From the NCBI GenBank assembly GCA_036351575.1, contig JAZBPJ010000023.1, positions 1-38,238 of the forward strand: 38,238 bases of DNA. Direction: 5' to 3'. The notes below the pieces were generated by a model, which saw only the letters and a program-made list of their open reading frames with translations, made no database searches and was not told the DNA's origin. Positions 25,080 through 32,694 of the stretch are shown here, one piece after another. A program made the translations under genes and the position numbers. Each line of letters opens with the position of its first letter. The stretch's first letter is position 1. This DNA comes from JABDPF01 sp036351575 (lineage in GTDB: Bacteria; Pseudomonadota; Gammaproteobacteria; Xanthomonadales; SZUA-36).

Positions 25080-25916
25080 ATGATTTGGCGCCGAATTTCA
25101 TGGTTTGCCGCGGGCCTTCTGCTGTTGCTGCTTATCGCCTATTTCGGCCTCCAGGCCTGGATCGAGTCGTCCGGCGGCCGCACGGCGGTCGAGGAACAGT
25201 TGAGTCTTGCGGCGGGAAAGCGGGTACGGCTGGGTGGGGAATTCGACGTTGTGTTTCTGCCGGTTCCCGGTGTACGGGGTACGCAACTCGAAATCACCGA
25301 CCCGCAAAGCGGTCAACGCGTCGCTCACAGCCGGGATTACGCGGCGGCCCTGTCGCTGCCGGCCCTGGCGCAAAAACGCCTGCTGGTGGATCACCTGGAA
25401 ATGACCTGGCTTACTTTCGGTCCCGAAGGTGGGCAGCGATTGGCGATTCCGCGGGTTACGCTGTCCGGTTTCGAGCCCGGGTCCCTGTCGCGCTTTGCCG
25501 TGGACCTCGGCCCGCTGGGTGAAATCGACGGTGAGTTCACCTGGCGCCCCGACAGCTTCAACGTCGACCTGGCCCTCGATGGCGCGCTCGAAGCCGTCGG
25601 CCCTTTCGCGCTGGGCGGCCGGTTTTTCTATAACGCGGAAGGGGCCTCCTTTGACGGCCTGGAGCTTTCCGTGGCCGGCCAGGAGCTGGAGGGATCCGGT
25701 TGTTACCATGCAGCGGGCGAAGCGGAGCTGAACCTGGACCTGCGCGCCGCGCGCCTGGACCTGGACGCCCTGGAGGCGCTGGCCGGCGGCCGGGCCGGGG
25801 GAGGGCGCCTGCCCCTGGTCGTTAACCTGCGCCTGCACGCGGATGAAATGGTTCGCGGGGAAGTAACGGCTTTCGACGCCGTGTTTGAGTACGGATCGGC
25901 ATTTACCTGTCACTGA
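25080..25916 (+). CDS. Short AsmA-like inner-membrane/periplasmic protein
   Basis: A 278-residue protein with one N-terminal membrane anchor (about 3-24) and a beta-rich periplasmic part. The juxtamembrane segment SSGGRTAVEEQLSLAAGKRVRLGGEFDVVFLP and later repeats such as GGRFFYNAEGASFDGLELSVAG resemble AsmA-family proteins, which handle phospholipid and outer-membrane biogenesis. Family members are usually 600 residues or more; this one ends soon after a LRLHADEMVRGEVTAFD segment that normally opens the C-terminal half. It may therefore be a truncated or minimal form. The ATG at 25080 follows CGGAG; a GTG at 25053 would add nine residues. Confidence 0.6.
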   Translation: MIWRRISWFAAGLLLLLLIAYFGLQAWIESSGGRTAVEEQLSLAAGKRVRLGGEFDVVFLPVPGVRGTQLEITDPQSGQRVAHSRDYAAALSLPALAQKRLLVDHLEMTWLTFGPEGGQRLAIPRVTLSGFEPGSLSRFAVDLGPLGEIDGEFTWRPDSFNVDLALDGALEAVGPFALGGRFFYNAEGASFDGLELSVAGQELEGSGCYHAAGEAELNLDLRAARLDLDALEALAGGRAGGGRLPLVVNLRLHADEMVRGEVTAFDAVFEYGSAFTCH

Positions 25917-25935
25917 CCCGCTGAAGTAGCCCGCG

Positions 25936-25965
25936 TTGGGCGCAGGCGCCGGTTGGCTATACAAT
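25936..25965 (+). promoter_or_regulatory. Predicted sigma70-type promoter of the pheA operon
   Basis: TTGGGC (25936-25941), an 18-bp spacer and TACAAT (25960-25965) precede pheA by about 40 bases. I saw no Phe-rich leader peptide or attenuator between promoter and gene. Confidence 0.55.
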
Positions 25966-26006
25966 GGCTCAGCTGAATTCAACAGACAGTCTTGGGAAAC
26001 CGGATT

Positions 26007-27119
26007 TTGAACGATAAAAAAGAAAATGCGGCCGAACTCGCCGCCGTGCGGGATGAGATCGACCGGCTGGACGAACAGATCCAGGAATTGATCAGCCAGC
26101 GAGCGCGGATGGCGTTTCGTGTGCGGGAAACCAAGGGCGAAGACCTCGATGCCGTCAAGTTCTATCGTCCGGAGCGCGAGGCGCAGGTGCTGCGCAGGGT
26201 CCAGGAGCGCAACCAGGGGCCGCTCAGCGACAGTGAGATGCTGCGCCTGTTTCGCGAGATCATGTCGGCCTGCCTGGCCCAGCAGGAGCCGCTGAAGGTC
26301 GCGTTCCTCGGGCCCGAGGGGACCTTTACCCAGCAGGCGGTCACGCGGCACTTCGGGCACTCGGTGCACGGGGTCAGCCTGCCGACGATCGACGAGGTGT
26401 TCGAGCGCGTCCAGTCGGGCGATCATGATTTCGGCGTTGTCCCGGTCGAAAATTCGAGCCAGGGAATTGTCAGCCACACGCTGGACAACTTCCTGTTTTC
26501 CGATCTGAATATCTGCGGCGAGATCGAGTTGCGCGTGCGGCAGAACCTGCTGACCAAGGCCAAGAGCCTGCAGCAGATCGAACGCGTGTATTCGCATGAG
26601 CAGTCGTTGTCGCAGTGCCGCAACTGGCTGCGGACGCATCTGCCCGGGGTCGAATTCATCGCCGTGAGCAGCAACAGCGAGGCCGCGCGGCGGGTTCGAA
26701 ATACGCCGGAGTCCGCCGCGATCGCCGGACGCGCTGCCGCCGAGATCTACGGTCTGCCCGTGCTGTTCGCGGAAATCGAGGATCACCCGGACAACACCAC
26801 GCGTTTCCTGGTCATAGGTCGCGAGATCTTTGCGCCATCCGGGCAGGACAAAACCACGTTGCTGCTGTCCGGCCCCGAGGGTCCGGGCCTGCTGCACAGC
26901 CTGCTTGAGCCGTTTCGCAAGCACGGGATCAACATGACCCGGATCGAGTCCCGGCCGTCACCGGCCGCGAAGTGGTCCTACGTGTTTTTCGTCGATGTTG
27001 AAGGTCACGCCGAGGACCCCGCCGTCGCGGCCGCTCTCGAGGACCTGTCAAAAGTCAGCAAGCTGTCCCGCGTGCTGGGTTCCTATCCAAAAGCCGTGCT
27101 CGCCCGCGCACCGTCATGA
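26007..27119 (+). CDS. pheA: Bifunctional chorismate mutase / prephenate dehydratase (P-protein)
   Basis: Converts chorismate to prephenate and then phenylpyruvate, with Phe feedback. Domains in order: AroQ-type chorismate mutase (about 8-95, RDEIDRLDEQIQELISQRARMA), prephenate dehydratase (about 97-275, GPEGTFTQQA and NTTRFLVIG) and an ACT domain (about 285-360, TRIESRPS). Both possible starts are TTG. I prefer 26007 because GGGA lies nine bases before it and the resulting 370 residues fit the family; 25992 would add five residues without a ribosome site. The stop overlaps aroA in ATGA. In pseudomonads hisC and tyrA genes usually separate pheA from aroA; here they are absent. Confidence 0.95.
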   Translation: MNDKKENAAELAAVRDEIDRLDEQIQELISQRARMAFRVRETKGEDLDAVKFYRPEREAQVLRRVQERNQGPLSDSEMLRLFREIMSACLAQQEPLKVAFLGPEGTFTQQAVTRHFGHSVHGVSLPTIDEVFERVQSGDHDFGVVPVENSSQGIVSHTLDNFLFSDLNICGEIELRVRQNLLTKAKSLQQIERVYSHEQSLSQCRNWLRTHLPGVEFIAVSSNSEAARRVRNTPESAAIAGRAAAEIYGLPVLFAEIEDHPDNTTRFLVIGREIFAPSGQDKTTLLLSGPEGPGLLHSLLEPFRKHGINMTRIESRPSPAAKWSYVFFVDVEGHAEDPAVAAALEDLSKVSKLSRVLGSYPKAVLARAPS

Positions 27120-28435
27120 TCCTGGAAACCGCGCCCATCGAGGCGCCGCTGGGCGGTGAGCTGACCCCGCCGGGCGATAAGTCGATTTCACACCGGTCGC
27201 TGATTTTCGGCTGTCTCGCTGCCGGTGAGACACGCATAGAGGGGCTGCTGGACAGCGAGGACGTCAAGGCGACCGCCGCGGCCTGCCGTCAGCTCGGCAT
27301 GGGCTACCGCGAAGCCGGCGACGTCGTTTTGCTCCAGGGCGTGGGCGAGCAGGGACTGAGCGCACCGCGCGCCGAACTGTACATGGGCAACTCCGGCACG
27401 GCGATGCGGCTGCTGGCGGGCGTGCTGGCCGCACAGCCCTTTGACTCGGTGCTGACGGGTGACGAGTCCCTGAGCGGCCGTCCCATGAACCGGATCGTGA
27501 AACCGCTGCGCGCGATGGGCGCAGGAATCGAAACGGGTCCGGGCGGCAGACCGCCGCTGAAAATCCGGGCAACAGCCGGTCTCAGGGGAATCGATTATGA
27601 ATCGCCCGTGGCCAGCGCCCAGGTCAAGTCCTGCGTGCTGCTGGCCGGCCTGTTTGCCAGCGGTCGCACGTCGGTGCGCGAACCGCTGCTCAGCCGCGAC
27701 CACACCGAGCGCATGCTGCCTGCGTTCGGGGTCGAACTGGACGGCGACCGCGCCGTGCAGGGCGGGTCGCGGTTGCGCGGCACGTCGCTGCGCGTTCCGG
27801 CCGATATTTCCTCGGCGGCGTTTTTCATGGTCGCGGCGGCACTGGTTCCGGGTTCCGATATCCTGCTGCGCAATGTCGGCCTGAACGCCACCCGGAACGG
27901 GATCGTCCGGGTGATGCGCGCCATGGGCGCCGACCTGGTCGTGGAGAACGAACGTCTGTCCGGCGGCGAGGCAGTGGGCGATGTTCGCGTCCGTTATGCC
28001 GGGCGGCTGCGCGGCACGGAGATCCCCGAGAACATCGTGCCTGCGCTGATCGATGAGTTGCCGGTGATCCTCGCGCTCGCGGCCTGCTGCGAGGGAACCA
28101 CCCGTGTGCGCGGCGCAGCCGAGCTACGGGTCAAGGAAAGCGACCGGCTGGCCGTCATGGCCGCGGGCCTGCGCACGCTGGGAGTGGAACTGGAAGAATT
28201 TCCGGACGGCATGGACGTAACGGGCGGCGTTATCGGCGGCGGTGTCGTCGACGGCGCCGGCGATCATCGCTGCGCCATGAGCTTCTGCATTGTCGGGCAG
28301 GTCGCCACGGGGCCGGTGACCGTGCACGGCTGCCACAATATCGACACATCCTATCCCGGCTTCGTCGCTGACCTGTCGCGGCTGGGCGGCTGCGTGCGCA
28401 GCGCGGGGCCGAAACAGCGGGGGAACGATTCGTGA
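27116..28435 (+). CDS. aroA: 3-phosphoshikimate 1-carboxyvinyltransferase (EPSP synthase)
   Basis: Joins shikimate 3-phosphate and PEP to EPSP, the substrate of AroC in this same window. The 439 residues contain GDKSISHRSLIFG at the N-terminus, YMGNSGTAMRLL (PEP/S3P site) and the late KESDRLAVMAAGL. This is a stand-alone enzyme, whereas many pseudomonads carry a TyrA-AroA fusion at this position. ATGA/GTGA overlaps on both sides tie it to pheA and cmk. Confidence 0.97.
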   Translation: MILETAPIEAPLGGELTPPGDKSISHRSLIFGCLAAGETRIEGLLDSEDVKATAAACRQLGMGYREAGDVVLLQGVGEQGLSAPRAELYMGNSGTAMRLLAGVLAAQPFDSVLTGDESLSGRPMNRIVKPLRAMGAGIETGPGGRPPLKIRATAGLRGIDYESPVASAQVKSCVLLAGLFASGRTSVREPLLSRDHTERMLPAFGVELDGDRAVQGGSRLRGTSLRVPADISSAAFFMVAAALVPGSDILLRNVGLNATRNGIVRVMRAMGADLVVENERLSGGEAVGDVRVRYAGRLRGTEIPENIVPALIDELPVILALAACCEGTTRVRGAAELRVKESDRLAVMAAGLRTLGVELEEFPDGMDVTGGVIGGGVVDGAGDHRCAMSFCIVGQVATGPVTVHGCHNIDTSYPGFVADLSRLGGCVRSAGPKQRGNDS

Positions 28436-29112
28436 GCTCGGCCCCGGTCATCACGATCGACGGCCCCGGTGGCTCCGGCAAGGGAACGATCGCGATGCGG
28501 ATCGCCGACGAGCTCGGATGGCACCTGCTGGACAGCGGCGCCCTGTACCGGCTGGTAGCCGTCGCCGCCCTGGACGCCGGCGTCGAAGCGGCTGACGAGG
28601 CGCGCATCGCGGAACTGGCGCGGGGCCTGGATGCCGAGTTCAGCGTGGCTGAAAACGAAGTCGAAATTCACCTGGCAGGCCGCAATGTGACCGCGCGCCT
28701 GCGCGAACACCGTATCAGCGAACGGGCTTCCCTCGTGGCGGCTTTGCCGGGTGTGCGGGCCGCCCTGGTCGAACGGCAGCGCGCCTTTCGCAGGCCGCCG
28801 GGGCTGGTCGCCGACGGTCGCGACATGGGCACGGTCATCTTTCCCGACGCGCCGCTCAAGATTTACCTGACCGCCAGTGCCGAGGCGCGCGCCGAAAGAC
28901 GCTATAAGCAGTTGAAAGAAAAAGGGGAAAGTGTTAACCTTCCGCGCCTTTTCCAGGATATCAAGCAGCGGGACGAGCGGGACCGTTCCCGAACGGTTGC
29001 GCCGCTGAGACCGGCGGACGACGCCCACGTTGTTGATTCCACGAAAATGAGTATCGTTGAAGTGCTGGCGGAAGTTCGAAAACTGATCGAAAAGACGTCT
29101 ATAACTTCTTGA
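28432..29112 (+). CDS. cmk: Cytidylate kinase
   Basis: Phosphorylates CMP and dCMP with ATP. The P-loop is GPGGSGKGT (11-19), followed by LLDSGALYRLVA. VADGRDMGTVIFPDAPLKIYL and the RDERDRSR lid segment are also present. At 226 residues it equals the family norm. It starts with GTG, overlapping the aroA stop by 4 bases. The aroA-cmk-rpsA-ihfB order is conserved in Gammaproteobacteria. Confidence 0.96.
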   Translation: MSSAPVITIDGPGGSGKGTIAMRIADELGWHLLDSGALYRLVAVAALDAGVEAADEARIAELARGLDAEFSVAENEVEIHLAGRNVTARLREHRISERASLVAALPGVRAALVERQRAFRRPPGLVADGRDMGTVIFPDAPLKIYLTASAEARAERRYKQLKEKGESVNLPRLFQDIKQRDERDRSRTVAPLRPADDAHVVDSTKMSIVEVLAEVRKLIEKTSITS

Positions 29113-29120
29113 ATATTAAC

Positions 29121-29173
29121 GGGCATATGCCCCTCTACCCTTGGGTGGGCGGTCGCTGCAACGGCGAGCCGCC
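29121..29173 (+). promoter_or_regulatory. Three-hairpin leader of rpsA (putative S1 autoregulation site)
   Basis: Three consecutive hairpins fill the 75-bp gap before rpsA. They are GGGC-ATAT-GCCC (29121-29132), ACCC-TT-GGGT (29137-29146), and a 9-bp bulged stem GGCGG/TCGC with GCGA/CCGCC (29148-29173). No Shine-Dalgarno is present before the ATG at 29188. In E. coli and other gammaproteobacteria rpsA translation uses a folded, SD-less leader that S1 itself represses; the architecture here fits, but primary sequence identity was not tested. Confidence 0.55.
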
Positions 29174-29187
29174 TGTGAGTAAACAAC

Positions 29188-30864
29188 ATGACTGAAAATT
29201 TTGAAGCACTACTCGAAGAAAGCCTGGCGCAACAGGAACTCAAGCCAGGAACCATCGTAACCGGCACGATCATGGAAATCCGCAACGACACGGTTGTGGT
29301 AAACGCCGGGCTGAAATCCGAAGGAATTGTACCCATCAGCCAATTCAAGAATCTCCGGGGAGAACTGGAGATCGAAGTGGGTGATGAAGTCGAGGTTGCG
29401 CTGGATACGCTTGAAGACGGCTTTGGCGAAACCCGGCTCTCCCGCGACAAGGCCAAGCGCGCGCTGGTCTGGGACAAACTGGAAGGCGCCTTCGAGGGAG
29501 ACGAGACCGTCGAAGGCAAGATCAGCGGTAAGGTCAAAGGCGGGTTTACCGTGGATATCGAAGACATCCGCGCGTTTCTGCCCGGTTCGCTGGTCGACGT
29601 GCGGCCGGTGCGCGACCCGGCCTACCTCGAAGGCAAGGACCTCGAGTTCAAGATCATCAAGCTCGACCGCAAGCGCAACAATATCGTGGTTTCGCGCCGC
29701 GCGGTGGTCGAATCCGAGTACAGCGCCGAGCGCGAAGCGATGCTGGAGCGCCTCGAAGAGGGTGTTATCGTCACCGGCGTGGTCAAGAACCTCACCGATT
29801 ACGGTGCGTTCCTCGATCTCGGCGGCATCGACGGCCTGCTGCACATCACGGACATGGCCTGGAAGCGCGTCCATCATCCGAGCGAAGTCGTCAACGTGGG
29901 CGATGAACTCGAAGTGCGCGTGCTGCGTTTCGACCGCGAGCGCAACCGCGTTTCGCTGGGTCTGAAACAGCTGGGCGAAGATCCCTGGACCGACCTGGCG
30001 CGCCGTTACCCGGTGGGTACCCGCCTGTTCGGCAAGATCTCCAACATCACCGATTACGGCTGCTTCGTCGAGATCGAAGACGGCGTCGAAGGCCTCGTGC
30101 ACGTGTCCGAGATGGACTGGACCAACAAGAACGTCAACCCGGCCAAGGTCGTGCATACCGGCGACGAGGTCGAAGTCATGGTCCTGGACATCGACGAGGA
30201 ACGCCGCCGGATTTCCCTCGGCATGAAGCAGTGCCAGGAAAATCCCTGGGAAGCTTTTGCCGCCACGCACAACAAGGGCGACAAGGTTTCCGGCGCGATC
30301 AAGTCGATCACCGATTTCGGTATCTTCATCGGCCTGGACGGCGGTATCGACGGCCTGGTTCACCTGTCCGACATTTCCTGGCAGGACACCGGCGAGGATG
30401 CCGTGCGTAACTTCCGCAAGGGCGAGGACGTCGAGGCGGTCGTTCTGGCCGTCGATCCCGAGCGCGAGCGCATCTCGCTGGGCATCAAGCAGCTCGACCA
30501 GGATCCTTTTGCCACCTACATGGCCGAGCATCCGCGCGGTTCCGTGGTCAAGGGTACGGTCAAGGAAGTGGACGCGCGCGGCGCGGTCATCGAGCTGATC
30601 GAGGGCGTGGAAGGTTACCTGCGTGCTTCCGACATCAAGGAAGAGCGGGTTGAAGACGCCAGCCGCGAGCTGTCTGTCGGTGATGAAATCGAGGCCAAGT
30701 TCGTCAGCCTCGACCGCAAGAACCGCACGCTGACCCTGTCGATTCGCGCCAAGGACGACGCCGAGATGGCCGAGGCCCTGCGCGAGTACAAGCAGAGCAG
30801 TGCATCGAGCGGTACGACATCGCTGGGCGACCTGCTCAAGGAACAGCTGGACCAGGATTCCTGA
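29188..30864 (+). CDS. rpsA: 30S ribosomal protein S1
   Basis: Large RNA-binding ribosomal protein that brings mRNA to the 30S subunit. The 558 residues hold six S1 (OB-fold) domains, as in E. coli (557). The last four show the clear pattern VKNLTDYGAFLDLGGIDGLL / ISNITDYGCFVEIEDGVEGL / IKSITDFGIFIGLDGGIDGL / VKEVDARGAVIELIEGVEGY. The codon choice is strongly biased toward C-ending codons, as expected of a highly expressed gene. The start lacks a ribosome-binding site; see the leader structure. A 553-codon antisense frame across it is a shadow. Confidence 0.98.
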   Translation: MTENFEALLEESLAQQELKPGTIVTGTIMEIRNDTVVVNAGLKSEGIVPISQFKNLRGELEIEVGDEVEVALDTLEDGFGETRLSRDKAKRALVWDKLEGAFEGDETVEGKISGKVKGGFTVDIEDIRAFLPGSLVDVRPVRDPAYLEGKDLEFKIIKLDRKRNNIVVSRRAVVESEYSAEREAMLERLEEGVIVTGVVKNLTDYGAFLDLGGIDGLLHITDMAWKRVHHPSEVVNVGDELEVRVLRFDRERNRVSLGLKQLGEDPWTDLARRYPVGTRLFGKISNITDYGCFVEIEDGVEGLVHVSEMDWTNKNVNPAKVVHTGDEVEVMVLDIDEERRRISLGMKQCQENPWEAFAATHNKGDKVSGAIKSITDFGIFIGLDGGIDGLVHLSDISWQDTGEDAVRNFRKGEDVEAVVLAVDPERERISLGIKQLDQDPFATYMAEHPRGSVVKGTVKEVDARGAVIELIEGVEGYLRASDIKEERVEDASRELSVGDEIEAKFVSLDRKNRTLTLSIRAKDDAEMAEALREYKQSSASSGTTSLGDLLKEQLDQDS

Positions 30865-30879
30865 TCCCATGCTGACCGT

Positions 30880-30916
30880 TTGGAATACGGGGCTGGATTT
30901 CAGCCCCGTATACCAA
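30880..30916. other. Long hairpin between rpsA and ihfB
   Basis: A perfect 11-bp stem ATACGGGGCTG (30885-30895) pairs with CAGCCCCGTAT (30901-30911) around a 5-nt loop. It extends, after one A/A mismatch, by TTGG/CCAA. There is no T-tract. It may stop or protect the 3' end of rpsA mRNA, or attenuate readthrough into ihfB. Confidence 0.65.
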
Positions 30917-30955
30917 TAAAATCAACAAAATAGAGCTCAGGGAAAGGAACTGTCC

Positions 30956-31243
30956 ATGACCAAGTCAGAATTGATCGATCAGCTGGCCGAACACCAGCGC
31001 CACCTGGCCCACCTGGATGTGGAACTGGGTGTCAAATCCATCCTGGAACAGATGAGCGCCACGCTTTCCGGTGGCGAGCGCATCGAAATCCGCGGCTTCG
31101 GCAGTTTTTCCCTGCATTACCGCGCGCCGCGCATGGGTCGCAACCCCAAGACCGGCGAATCCGTGGCTTTGCCCGGCAAACACGTGCCGCATTTCAAACC
31201 CGGTAAAGCCCTGCGCGAACGCGTGGACTACCCGAAAAGCTGA
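30956..31243 (+). CDS. ihfB: Integration host factor subunit beta
   Basis: HU/IHF-family DNA-bending protein; pairs with IhfA. The 95 residues show the N-terminal helical body (MTKSELIDQLA) and the beta-arm signature RAPRMGRNPKTGESVALPGKHVPHFKPGK, including the intercalating Pro in the NPKTGE region. The position directly after rpsA is that of ihfB rather than hupB. AAAGGAA lies about seven bases upstream of the ATG. It is followed after 8 bp by lapA. Confidence 0.96.
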   Translation: MTKSELIDQLAEHQRHLAHLDVELGVKSILEQMSATLSGGERIEIRGFGSFSLHYRAPRMGRNPKTGESVALPGKHVPHFKPGKALRERVDYPKS

Positions 31244-31251
31244 CCGCCGCC

Positions 31252-31500
31252 GTGATGCGGATCGTTTTCCTGGTCGTCATCATCCTGGCGGTTGCGCTGG
31301 GTCTGCTGGTGGGGACCTTGAATTCCGGGATCACGCAGCTTGACCTGCTCTGGCTGCAGCTCGAATGGCCGCTTGGGCTGTTGATACTGTGCGCCGCCGC
31401 TGTCGGCTTCCTGCTCGGCGCCCTGTTCACGTGGCTGTTTGCCGTCCTGCCGCTGCGCGCACGTGCCCGCAAGTCGCGCCATGCCAACCCCGGCCCCTGA
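31252..31500 (+). CDS. lapA: Lipopolysaccharide assembly protein A domain protein (LapA)
   Basis: An 82-residue inner-membrane protein with two helices (about 4-22 and 41-63) and a short basic cytoplasmic tail. The LVGTLNSGITQLDLLW segment between them is typical of the LapA/YciS family. It works with LapB in LPS assembly. GTG at 31252 and ATG at 31255 are adjacent possible starts. The ihfB-lapA-lapB neighbourhood confirms the call. Confidence 0.88.
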   Translation: MMRIVFLVVIILAVALGLLVGTLNSGITQLDLLWLQLEWPLGLLILCAAAVGFLLGALFTWLFAVLPLRARARKSRHANPGP

Positions 31501-31518
31501 GGCTGCAGTCACACGTAA

Positions 31519-32685
31519 ATGACCGAGGCTCTGCTCATCGCCTTGCTCCCCCTGGCGGTCTATGCCGGCTGGTGGATGGCGCGATCCATCGAACGACGTG
31601 CCAGCGCCCGTCACCGGCAGCTTTTCAGCAACCAGTATTTTCAGGGGCTCAACTACCTCCTCAACGAACAGCCGGACAAGGCCATCCAGGTTTTTCTCGA
31701 GTTGGCGGAGGTCAACCAGGACACGGTGGAAACACACATGGCGCTGGGCAGCCTGTTCCGGCGCCGCGGCGAGGTCGATCGGGCGATCCGTTTTCACCAG
31801 AACATCATCGCCAAGCCCGGCCTGAAACCGGAGCAGCGCACCCAGGCGCTGCTGGAGCTGGGCGAGGACTACATGAAGGCCGGCCTGCTGGACCGCGCGG
31901 AGCTCCTGTTCTCGGAACTGATCGAATCGGACGCCCATACGCCGGCCGCGCTGCGCAGCCTGCTGGAAATTTACCAGCAGGAAAAAGACTGGGAAAAAGC
32001 CCTGGAGCAGGCCCAGCGGCTGGAACAGTCCAGCGGCGAGCACATGGGCAACATGATGGCGCACTTTTGCTGCGAAATTGCCGAAACAGCGCTTGCCGAA
32101 GGCAACTACGAGGAGGCCCGCCGGCAGCTGCGGCAGGCGCGCAGGCACGATCCCCGCTGTATCCGTTCGCGCTTCATCCTGGCTCGCATCGTGAGCCGCG
32201 AGGGTGATCCGGAACGGGCAATCGACCTGTACGAGGAGATCGCCGAACTCGACCGGGATTATATTCCCGAGCTTATTGAAGATTATGTTACGGTCGCGGA
32301 AGACGCCGGCCAGGCCGCTCGCGCCAGGCAGAAACTCGAGGAGTGGTCGCAGGACTACAATGGTATTTCACTGGTCCTCAAACTGGCCGACTGGTTGGGC
32401 GAGGAAGAGGGCGGCGACGCCGCCGGTCGTTTCCTGGTCGGTACGCTGACCAACAAGCCGTCCGTGCGGGGTCTGGACCGCCTGATCGAGCTGCGCTTCC
32501 AGGGTCACCTGAAGGCGGAAGCGAGCGACGAAATTCTCAAGGCTGTGACCTCCCGCCTGATGTCCCGCCAGCCGTCTTATCGCTGCAATCACTGCGGTTT
32601 CAGCGGCCAGACGCACCATTGGCAGTGCCCGAGTTGCCGACATTGGAGCACGACCAAGAAAATTCACGGCGTACTGGGTGAGTAG
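31519..32685 (+). CDS. lapB: Lipopolysaccharide assembly protein B (LapB/YciM)
   Basis: Inner-membrane-anchored TPR protein that, in E. coli, promotes FtsH degradation of LpxC and so sets the LPS level. The 388 residues comprise an N-terminal anchor (about 4-20, ALLIALLPLAVYAGWW), a series of TPR units (about 45-340) and a C-terminal rubredoxin-type metal site (Cys356-x2-Cys359 ... Cys370-x2-Cys373). Length equals the E. coli protein (389). Immediately downstream lies a polysaccharide module, unlike E. coli where pyrF follows. Confidence 0.95.
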   Translation: MTEALLIALLPLAVYAGWWMARSIERRASARHRQLFSNQYFQGLNYLLNEQPDKAIQVFLELAEVNQDTVETHMALGSLFRRRGEVDRAIRFHQNIIAKPGLKPEQRTQALLELGEDYMKAGLLDRAELLFSELIESDAHTPAALRSLLEIYQQEKDWEKALEQAQRLEQSSGEHMGNMMAHFCCEIAETALAEGNYEEARRQLRQARRHDPRCIRSRFILARIVSREGDPERAIDLYEEIAELDRDYIPELIEDYVTVAEDAGQAARARQKLEEWSQDYNGISLVLKLADWLGEEEGGDAAGRFLVGTLTNKPSVRGLDRLIELRFQGHLKAEASDEILKAVTSRLMSRQPSYRCNHCGFSGQTHHWQCPSCRHWSTTKKIHGVLGE

Positions 32686-32694
32686 GCCGGGGTC

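Noticed and set aside
25098..26924. 608-codon open frame on the minus strand across the AsmA-like gene and pheA
   Set aside because: Composition shadow: it spans two genes and a promoter, is rich in Arg/Gln/Gly/Leu low-complexity sequence and shows no motif.
29209..30870. 553-codon open frame antisense to rpsA
   Set aside because: Produced by the strong codon bias and repeated S1 domains of rpsA; no ribosome site and no family resemblance.
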